Positions 40,795 through 50,280 of a DNA stretch of 64,000 bases are shown piece by piece. The stretch's first letter is position 1; each line of letters begins with the position of its first letter. The notes beneath the pieces are model-generated. The model made no database searches. It was not told where the DNA came from and saw only the letters and a list, made by a program, of their open reading frames with translations. The translations under genes and the position numbers were made by a program. Source of the stretch: Phoronis australis (taxonomy: Eukaryota > Phoronida > Phoronidae); NCBI GenBank assembly GCA_002633005.1, contig NMRA01000246.1, positions 149,873 to 213,872 on the forward strand. The letters are read 5' to 3'.

Positions 40795-42673
40795 TCATGA
40801 GACGCTCGTGTCGTTTCGGTTGCTATCAGCGGTGAGTGCAATTACAGCGTCATTAACGGTCACGTGGATAGAAGAATTGTCGCTAAATTTGGTGAAGAAG
40901 TCGTTTCGTCCAAGAGCATCCAACACGCCGTTACCACACCCCGCAAGAACAAATTCAACGCCCATCTTTGCGTATTTCTGCTTCATAAGTGTAATAACAG
41001 AGACGCCGGCACTGTCAATGAAATGGACAGAAGAACAGCTCAAAATAATAGCGCGGATGGGATCGTCTGCATTGCAGCTGACTTCCGACTTCGAACCATT
41101 TCCGGTGTCCCCACTCTGAATGGCCACATTTTGAGTGCCGTCTCTCGACGTTTTATCATCCGAGGAAGCACTCTCGTAAACAGTTTCGCTTGCAATACAG
41201 GGACAATCAGGATTAAGGATCTTGTTATAAATTTTGTTTTTTAAGAACTCGGCATTTGAAAAACAAATAGGAGCTTCTGTGTGGTAAATTCGAATTCCAG
41301 GAATGCTTGATGATTTCTCAAAATGTTGCTCACGGACGTAAATATCCGATTCACCGACGCGCTCAAGAAGGTATCCAGAACTCAGTTGCGTACGCAACAC
41401 AACAGTAAGTAAAGAAACACCTACGCCAACAACAAGACCGAGAGTTATATCCAGAAAGACGACAGAAATCCACGTCAGTAACCAAATAAAGAAATCGTAT
41501 TTGTCCTTCCTCCAATAAAGAGACAGTTGTTTTAATTGTAGGAACATTCCTTTTAAGCTTACGATGATCAACACAGCCAGCACAGCCTTGGGCAAGGAGA
41601 ACAGCAAAGGACCCATAAACAACATCACCATGAGTACCAGGATGGATGAAAATATGTTTGCCAACTGAGTCTTTCCACTGCTACACTCGAACAACATACA
41701 CCTAGGTGGCGCTGTAGCACCAGCAAAACACTGGAAGAAACTGCTGAAGAAATGGGCGATACCATAGCCAAGTATCTCTTGGTTGGTGTCGATGGTGTAC
41801 TCATATCTTTTTGTGAACACCTTTGCCAATGATATCGAAATTACTAAGCTTATTATCGCAGTAATAAGCGCATCGATGACATACTCCCCTGCTCTATCCA
41901 TTGGAGGAATTGTTGGTGCAGGAAAACCCATGGGTATGTCCCCAACTACAGCGATTTCAAAGTGTCTTTTAAATTCGCAGAAATGGGACACAACAGTCGC
42001 CACGATCACAACGAGAATTTCGACAGGAATTGGAACGCGCATTTTGGTTTTGAACCTTTCATTTATACATTCTTTGAAAAAGATCAACACTATCGCGGTG
42101 ATGATGCTTATTACTACGCTTGCCACATTCGTTTGGGTGATTCTGGAAAACACAGCGACGTATTTATACACAATGTTAAGGGCACCGACATAACTGGGTA
42201 TTTTAACACCAAAAATCGAAGGAACTTGGCTAGTTGCGATGTGGAACGCACCCGTGGTGAATCCGCCGACGAATGCGTCCGACAAATAAACTATAACAAC
42301 TCCAAGACGAAGAATACCAATTCCAATTTGAAATGCCCCAACAAGAAGAGTAACAGATGTAGCTACACCAACGGATAATTGAGTGATTTCCAAAGAATCG
42401 TCTGCTAGCGTGTGGTTTCCCGCGAAATTGCTCTTGAAGTGAGTAACTTCACGCTCCACAGCAGCGCCAATGAGAATACTGATCAAAGCCATAGTACCAA
42501 TTGTAATATGTCGGGATGTACCGAAGAACATGTACAAAAGAATAGGAAAGAACGAAGAGTAGATACCGTACACAGGAGGCACGCCAGTTAAAAGCGCGAA
42601 CGCCATTCCTTGCGGAATATGCAAGATGGCAACCGACAAGCCTGCAATGACGTCATTGAGCAGCCATTGCTTC
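40795..42673 (-). CDS. SLC26-family (SulP) anion transporter, 5' end missing
   Basis: One uninterrupted frame of about 625 residues runs from KQWLLNDVIAGLSVAILHIP to the stop. The SLC26 signature is clear early (QGMAFALLTGVPPVYGIYSS, then FGTSRHITIG). Many hydrophobic segments follow over the first 430 residues or so, then a cytoplasmic STAS domain from about residue 450 to the end (ILSCSSVHFIDSAGVSVITL), with a variable Ser/Asp-rich insertion. The short cytoplasmic N-terminus is absent because the sequence breaks at N 42674, next to a CA run. SLC26 proteins exchange or conduct chloride, bicarbonate, sulfate or oxalate at the plasma membrane. Which subfamily this is cannot be decided; the A5/A6 branch looks nearest. 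The TM10 anion-site motif is unusual (APPR). Vertebrate relatives spread this region over many exons. Confidence 0.9.
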
Positions 42674-42694
42674 NCACACACACACACACACACG
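42674..42694. repeat. Single N followed by (CA)n run
   Basis: N at 42674, then about ten CA dinucleotides. The N falls exactly where the splice acceptor of the SLC26 exon is expected (minus strand NG before AAG CAA TGG). Confidence 0.8.
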
Positions 42695-42935
42695 TGCAAG
42701 CACGTGCGCTAGCACACGCATGCATGTTTGGTGTCAAAAGGCTACAAGAGATTAAAATTTGCCAAATGACTACACATGGAAAGACTGTATTTGCCGCTAA
42801 ACTCCAAACCTAATATAAATAGGAATGCAATTTTCTTGTTAAAAAGTATGAAATTTCACTGTCGATATTGGCTACTTGTCTGGTTGCTGCATATTTAAAT
42901 TAAAGTAAAATCGGTTTTCCTTATTGTTCGGGGTG

Positions 42936-43680
42936 ACGGGAACTTAAAAGCACTAAAATTGCCAAAATGCCACTAGAAGGCTCAGCGGTAGTTGGATCCG
43001 TACGAAAGTCGTTGTCATCTGTTGTCACATTCAAAAAATCGCTTGCCAGTTTCACAAAGATTTTGCAAGGGACTTTGTAGACACAGTCGTTTATGGCGGT
43101 CTTGTTATTCAATTGTTCCTGAATGAATCACACTTCTGATTTCGCGATAAATCTAAAATAGCTGTGTCACGAGGCTCCAGATTGAGACAAGTACGGATTT
43201 TATGATCTTTTCTTCAGAATTAGCCTGCTTCTTTGTGACATGTTTTGACACCATAAGAACTACTGAAACCAGAAGCAACTAGGTCATTAACGAGGTACAT
43301 CCGCGGAAGCAAAAAACGTAACCAGGGGTGCGTCACAATAGTCGGACTCGTCCCAAAATCCTTCTTCTCGCCAGGAATACACGTACATCAGTCAAGTTTC
43401 AGAATGATCCTTAAGGCAGTTTAATGAATAGAGAGGCGGACGCCAGAAAAAAAAACGGACACGGAAATAATAAAACGGGCATTTGGAGGCGCAGATTACG
43501 TAATCCGTCCGAAAGTAAAAAGGTGTCGTCGTCTCCATAGCAGAATATTTTTTTGTCAAATTTCCTGAAATTTCATCCAGAAACTTGAAAGATACAGAGG
43601 CAGAAGTGAATAAATAAACTTGCCACGGAGGTTGTTGGATTTGTCCAAAACTCATCACCGTCTGTCGTCGGTTTCACAGG
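42936..43680. repeat. Four degenerate copies of a ~100-bp unit
   Basis: Similar blocks near 42987-43040, 43335-43372, 43495-43545 and 43630-43675, all in the same orientation, follow a pattern like GTTGGATNNGTCCGAAANTC then TCNTCTGTCGTC. They are preceded by A-rich stretches with GCCA or GGCA. Conservation is low and the units are not regularly spaced. Origin unknown. Confidence 0.35.
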
Positions 43681-43700
43681 AGCACGTTCGGCAAATCTCA

Positions 43701-44408
43701 TTAAGGTTATCAGGACCTTAATAAACGGCGTCAACTCTAAGTAAAAAAATATCGAAAAATTATGCTTTGTCAACCATTAAAAGTATATACCTGTATTTAC
43801 TGAAAGGAAAAAGATTGATGACTCTAAAATATGCTTCTTTCAATTGTGTCTTTATCATTGTCATGTGACCACGTTTTTTAAATCAAATTTTCATGTGCAG
43901 AAAAGGTACATTCATTGCAAAATAACCCCCGCCGATTTTACTAAAACTTTTTTTAAATGAACACTTTGCATTATGTCTTGAAAAACGCTGTTAGAATTGT
44001 TGAATTATTCAGTTAGTTCTCGTTTTATGCCAAACTAATTCGCAAACAAGGCAATTTTATAAAAAATAGTGCCTTATTCGTGTATCGTTCTGTACGCTAA
44101 AACTAAGCATTTTAAAGCAAAATCCTAACAGCTTTTACGAGACTTGACGTAAAGTTTTCATTTAAAAAAGTTTTAATAAAATCGACAAGGGGGGTTATTA
44201 TTTACGAATGTGCCTTTCTTGCTCATGAAAATTAGACTTAAACGTGGTCACGTGACAATAGTAAAGACACAGTAGTAAGAAGCATGTTTTTAGAATCCTC
44301 GATCTTTTCCTTTCAGAAAATATGATAATTTTAATGGCTGGCAAAGCATAGTTTTTCGATATTTGACTTAGAGTTGAGGTCTTTTATAAAGATCTTAGAT
44401 AACCTTAA
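43701..44408. mobile_element. 708-bp foldback element bounded by TTAA
   Basis: The outer ends are TTAAGGTTATC and GATAACCTTAA, perfect inverted repeats including TTAA. The inverted similarity continues inward for about 300 bp on each side, leaving a loop of roughly 100 bp. Paired blocks include CAACTCTAAGT (left) with ACTTAGAGTTG (right), and GTGACCACGTTT with AAACGTGGTCAC. No coding potential. The TTAA suggests a piggyBac-like target preference, but the terminal sequence is not diagnostic. Confidence 0.75.
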
Positions 44409-45079
44409 GATCCTGCATGGATTTTAGGAGATGCAACAGCAGACGCAAGACCGCCACCGGGAGGGCTAGACATAGGTGACAACATTATTGTATACCAACA
44501 TAATGTGCAAAATTGGCCTCAACTTGTTACTAAATAAGACGAGAAGTGATTTCTGCGTTGACAAAAAAGATCCTCGGTGATTCAATAATCTGCTGTCTCT
44601 ATAGCTGGCTCTCTATAAAATAACACTGTCACTGCTGATTCTGTAACTGCAATCCACCCAGCTGTAACAATAACTTTGATTCAACTTCAACTTAAGTAAC
44701 CCGTACCTGGATGATCATGCACTCTTACAATGGTTCTCCAACAAATCGCCAATTCAAGCACATTTTACGCAATACTTCTGTAAACATATATTAGGCTCTA
44801 CAATGTTCCTGACTGCGGTTCAGACTGCGATTTAATCACTTATAAGCTGGAATATACTAGAATGCTCTGTACTACTCTATTAAATTACATCCCTAGTCTG
44901 ACCTCATGGGTCATGTCAATCAAGTGCTATCTTCTCATAAACAACTAGAACAGTGAAATAAAGCCTATAGAACTAAAACCAATGCCAGTCTTCTCCTGAC
45001 ACATTCAATTTCTATAACGTTATTTTCATATTTTAAGGTCATCGGTTCGGGCAGATCAATACGAGTGTACTGAAAATGT

Positions 45080-45420
45080 TTTTCCTTCAAGCCATATTTT
45101 TCTAGGTATATAATTTAAAATCGCTATATTTCAAGGCCCCTATCCAAATACACTCAGTTGTTTCCATATTGGGTTCTAAACCAGAAAGCGTAAAGAATTG
45201 GTCTACGAAACTAAGGGTTTCTGTCAAACAATCAGTGGAACCATCAAGAGTTGACATTGTGTCGTCAGCAAATTGCCATATTTCTATCCGTTCCCAGCAC
45301 CAATACCAACGATTTCCCTATTCGAACGCACTATTATCACCATTAATCTCTGAAGAGAGTTTGGATTACCCTGTCGGCAAAACCGACCAATTTAATTGTT
45401 GAACAACATTATCATCAATA
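45080..45420 (-). pseudogene. LINE reverse-transcriptase fragment (L1/Tx1-like)
   Basis: The leftward frame gives IEIWQFADDTMSTLDGS (FADD box near 45253-45278) and then FTLSGLEPNMETTECIWIG, matching the (Y/F)ADDT and SGLKxNxxKT blocks of L1-type reverse transcriptases. Decayed sequence, probably of the same element, may extend to about 46050. No intact ORF. Confidence 0.65.
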
Positions 45421-46557
45421 ACTAAAACATTCAAATTATCATCTTTACCTTCGTACAGCAAATTATAAATACTGTTCATTTCCAATAACAATTGAGCCAA
45501 GTCTGTAATTGTTTCTCCTTTCTATCAATCAATTTGGATAAAGTGTTGTTAATAATTTTTTGAAGATAAAAATTTCGATGGTTTCTCATCAGGCTCAATA
45601 CATCGTGCTCGAGTTCTAAGCATTGATCTTTTCATAACATATTCACATACGGTATATTGCATTATTCTTTTGAACAATGTTCAGGAATTTCTTCAAAACG
45701 GGTGACTGTTTCAAATAGCATGCTAATTTACATTTCTAAACTGTTCATGCAGCTATGGGTCTCTCTTTTTTGGTTTTACTGAACTAAATAATTAAAGTTA
45801 TTGCGAATATTGAGCAGGAGCATATAAAAAAACAAAGAATCGTCTATGCTTAATTTCAATTCGTTATCTGGATTCAAAGAAATTGCATCTATGCCATAAA
45901 GCACGGCAGCATATCCTAATTTGGTTTCCTTGTAATCATTTTCAGCTGACCTCACATGATGGGTATCTCTAAGTAGAGAGTTGTTAAATCGTCAAAGGTT
46001 CGGACCTCTAGAAAAGTGTATAAGTTAACTCTTAACCCAAGTGCAACGGAGAAATTGTCGAAACAGGAACTACCCAAATCGCAATATTCCGATTCGGACC
46101 GGATACTGATACGGGCCTGGACAGGCGCACTTCAACGACCCGCTTTTCTCTTGTTTATTTCTGTGGCAAACGTAACCCAGTCTCTCAACAACTTCTAACA
46201 TCGTCCGTGGTGTGAGCTGGTCTGACGGGAGTAAACTACCTCGCAGAGAATTATAGTCAACTAGGTTGAGCTGTCTCAAACAAGCAATGTGAACTCAATG
46301 TTTACATTATTTTCATATTGCACGAATCTCCCCTACTTCATTATTAACATTAAACAATTTTTCAGCGAATCATTTGTCGTGTCAAATAATTTCTCACGTG
46401 ACCTGAAATGTGTTACGACCAGACTGGTTAATTACACCTAGTACGTATTTTTTGATATTATATGGGCGAAGTAGTGCAAAGTAGAATTCCATACGCCTTA
46501 CATTTCATCTCCTCCAAAACACTAATACCAACAACCAAACGCGCACCAACCAAACAC

Positions 46558-46620
46558 CAGTGGCGGATTTAGAGGGGAGGGGGGCAAGGGGCTATGCTCC
46601 CCCTAAACATCCTGGCTAAT
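46558..46620. mobile_element. Left end of hAT-like element
   Basis: CAGTGGCGGATTTAGAGGGG matches the terminal sequence of the complete elements at 54776 and 58054 (CAGTGGCGGAT type). The matching right end was not found, so the extent is unknown. It lies in the insertion that splits repeat copy C. Confidence 0.45.
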
Positions 46621-46810
46621 ACTGTGCCCTGTGCCCAACTCGCCCCTGCACACTGTCGGAATTTCGTGAAAATGACAAGCTTTTGATTGACAAATCGGGT
46701 GTCGCAACTGTATGGATTCCCAGTTGGAAGCAGACGCAAACACAACTTCATTTAAACGGGCCCATCTTTGGCGGCGAATTCTATATCCACGTTCATTCAA
46801 ACGCGGTGAG

Positions 46811-46853
46811 ACTAATGCTCATTGGTTGAGACCAATGCTCATTGGGTGTGTCC
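46811..46853. repeat. Short tandem duplication
   Basis: Two adjacent units of about 20 bp share AATGCTCATTGG. No function seen. Confidence 0.5.
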
Positions 46854-47698
46854 AAGGAGTGTATTACACTCTTTGGTGATGCTGTCTAGCTGTGCAGTCC
46901 CAAGGTCAATTCGGTGCTCACGAGCTGACTGTTATTAATAAACGTTTGTTAAGTTTTAATATAACAACATCAAAGACTATTTATTAGATTCTAACTTGAA
47001 CATTTGTTACGAAAGCTGAATGCAATTTACAATTGTTAAGTTTAAAACAAGACTGTTAACAAAAAGTAACTGAATTTACTTTACATTGCGCAAGAGTGTT
47101 TTTGTAAAGTTGCGTCATGTGCCGGTTGAAAGTTTCAGACACGTCGAATTTTTCGGTGAAAAAGAACATTTTTACGGTTCATGTGAGAAAACAAAGCCTC
47201 GGGATTTTGGCGAAATTTCCAAGAGATTTTGCCCCTGTCAAAAACCTGAGACTCGTGTATGATTCTCTATATAATGGGAGTTCTTTGAGACTTGACACTG
47301 ACAAGTTTGTTTTTTTTTTCAAGTTGTAAAAGCCGCGGACGACGCCGGGAAGAACGAGTTTGTAAACTACGTCACCTATCTTATATTGCCCCGCTAAATG
47401 TCGCGGGTGTAAAAAGTTATTGAGAGACTGGGGCGCGTTTGCATTTCCGTGTTCTGGTTGTGTAGTCTCACTCGCACCGGCCAAATAGCAGTGGACCAGT
47501 GCAATTCAATTCTGGACGAGCTCAGGAAACATCTACTGTTTTCCGTCACATCCCTTACAAGTCTCTAAGTTTTCTGTGGTGTCATCCCAAGTTTACTAGC
47601 TGAAAAGCGTCCCATAATGCATTAGAAAAATGATAGCATCCCCACAGATGAAGTACTTCGTATTGAAGTAAACGTTGACGAATTTGATCTCGGCATCT

Positions 47699-48319
47699 TC
47701 AGTTGTATGCATGTAGCGGTTGACGAACTTGCATTGAATTTGCTCTTGAACGTGACATTTCCACAATGTTGTCTTCTTCATTCTGAAGGGACACCTTGTG
47801 AGCCAAATGCACCGTAAACCTTTCGCTGCGATAAGCTGAAACTATGAACAAGCCATACCCACTACATGTCCATTACAAAAGTAGGCCATCTTGCTGGAAG
47901 TGTGAAGCAGGGGCACAGGCATGGTTTAAAGGCGCAGGGTCAAATACAGGTCTCCTAACCCATATGGACTTCAATTCAATTCAAGTCCACAAGGCAACAT
48001 ACATCACGTAGCCAGTTGAACACCGTATGCAGCCAGTTGGAAGGTGTCTATATGTTTATGACTCTTGTAACCTGTTGATACCTTTTTCGCAAACACACAC
48101 ACGGCACTTCCACACACACAGTGACGAATACACCGTGACGCTAGGGAGATTGTGGGCATATGGGTGCTCATTAGTCAAAAATGCCATTGACTTACTGGCC
48201 ACGCAAATATGCCATCGGATGTGAAGACAGCCGCGTGTGTTGATGTGCCCAGGCACATTATAAGAACATTAACACTCACGTTTGTCGTCTTGTCCGGTTT
48301 TCGTCATGTCTTCAAATCC
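47699..48319 (-). CDS. Candidate small two-exon gene, unrecognised
   Basis: Candidate exon 1 (48319-48280) lies between a TTTTACACAG acceptor and a GTGAGT donor. It contains an ATG opening MTKTGQDDK and ends in phase 1. Candidate exon 2 starts after a GTTTCAG acceptor at 47835 in the matching phase and stays open (YRSERFTVHLAHKVSLQNEE) to a TGA at 47699-47701. Together they give about 54 residues. There is no known domain, signal peptide or membrane segment. Another frame of exon 2 is also open for 61 codons, which weakens the case. No transcript evidence is available. Confidence 0.22.
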
Positions 48320-50280
48320 CTGTGTAAAACAAATGGTTATTAATTACCATATATGCCAGAAACACAGATTCCTTATGAACTAACATTAACTGCGAGCATG
48401 AGGTATGCAGTAATCAAATTGAATCCCTGAGAGGAGTTGCAGCTGGGGGAAGACACGGTTAAAAAAAATCGACGATCCAGCCTGACCTCTGGCGGTTGTT
48501 ACTTGTATTTTTTATTGACTAGTCGACACTGTCGCTTATCACCAGTAGTTTGCAACTTTGTGCAGGGATTATTTGTCAAGATTAATCGTCAGTATGTCCA
48601 TGACGCAGTTATCGAATATGTTATAGGGAAATTATACCAATTTATGTTTAGTTTCATGGGCGTTATATAAATACCTTCTTTTTTAACGATAACGTAGATG
48701 AATGTATGCATCTTCTTAATCCTACGTAAAATGATTTGGAAGTACTAAGTGTCAGACAAGTGACTGTTCGTTGTTGGCTGTCTTGAAATTTCGAATGTCG
48801 TTTTTCAAATTGTGTAGATCAACACGAAAATAGGCATGTTTGTCATTTTCTTCAGTCATGGAAAACGTGTCATGGACATCTCTACTATAAAAAATCCAAA
48901 ATATTCATTGATAAGATGGATAGGCTATAAAATATCACATTATTTTTCATATTGATCGGGAACGGTATATATGTTCTTTAAGTTAATTTTCAAGCTAAAA
49001 AGACACTGTTCAAGAAGATCTCTGTGGTTCCCAACAGTTGTTAGCATTTCAACGTCAGGGCCGATTTTATTAAGGATTCAGACAATGGAAACTCGGTGAG
49101 TTGATAATGAATTTCTAAAAGTTATTGAGTAACATGAGATACTCACGAAAATTGACAATATTGTCATCTCCCGCTGTGACTGTCAATGAAACATTTGGTC
49201 TCTCTGGTTACGTTAAGTGCGGAGATTTTTACTGTCCAACTTCAGTGATAAATCAGTGGTTTTCAATTGTAGTGACATTTTATGGATATAATGGAACATA
49301 AAATACTGCTCCATTTGCAACAGGCATATGTATACTTTCCCACTCATGTTATGATGTGAACTACTCCCCAATAAGAGCTAACATATTCCTATCTCTTTAA
49401 CAAACCAAACCAACTACTTTGGCTTCATACGACCTCCTAGTGTGACCTCTGCGAGGACACCAAGATGCAGATGATTCCAATCTATTCTGAGCTACGGCAC
49501 ACCGTTCTATTTTGAATTCCTTGAATATGCGCTCTAGTTTTTCAAAGACTCCATGGAGTATGTATGGAATCTACACAGTTTCTTGTGTATGGTCCTCATA
49601 TACATTCTCCTTTCTTTATGATGTTACTGCCGATTCGGTGAATCTTTCTGTGTGAACACCCATTTTGAAAGTTTGTACAATGTTGTCCATCTCAATTTGG
49701 AGTACTGTTCCGAATTTATTTCATAATCTATAGCCGAGGGAAAACGTGTGCTAGATTTTGATTGCTAATATTTTCGTTGTTTGAGAGAGTAAATCGAACA
49801 TTTCTTAACAAATCATTTATGTAGCGATGACCAAGAGTGACAGTTATTTTGTCCGACGTATTCGCATGACTTTCAATTCACTGACGAGGTTATCATCGGT
49901 ATAAGTTATTAATTATATTTCAGTATCACGATTGCATAATTGTTCATCATGATTAGATGGGGGCATTTAACGAAACTTGGCAACGATTTCCTAAAAGCGT
50001 CATAGTAAACAGCTGCTTGTCCATTCCAGTTAACACCAAGAGCGGTCTAATGCAGGCACAAAATAATTCGCCAGCGAGCAAAACGTGTTTCCCAGAAAAA
50101 CAACCTATCCGGAACTTCCACTGCGTATAATAAGCCGTTTTGTGTGCCGGGCTCTATACTATAGCCTACCTGGTGATCTGACAAGCGTAAACGCCCCCCA
50201 CGCGTAAATTGCCCTTTTGACGTCTGCATCCAAAAACTAAGTTAACAAAAATCGCGTTCGTTTATCTAGATAATTATTCT
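48320..50280. other. Intergenic or intronic, nothing recognised
   Basis: AT-rich sequence with only short chance ORFs. No repeat end, tRNA or splice-consistent exon pair was found. Confidence 0.4.

Larger units (their letters stand above)
46150..47470. repeat. Dispersed repeat family, diverged copy C, interrupted
   Basis: 46150-46402 and 47280-47470 resemble successive parts of copies at 58.2 and 62.1 kb. Shared blocks include AACCCAGTCTC, TTGAGCTGTCTCAAACA, ATTTGTCGTGTCAA, GACGCCGGGAAGAA and GTAAAAAGTTATTGAGAGA. About 0.9 kb of unrelated sequence, beginning before the hAT-like end at 46558, splits the copy. Confidence 0.65.

Noticed and set aside
41783-42378. Plus-strand ORFs of 136-138 residues
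   Set aside because: They are antisense to the well-supported SLC26 coding exon and have no recognisable motif.
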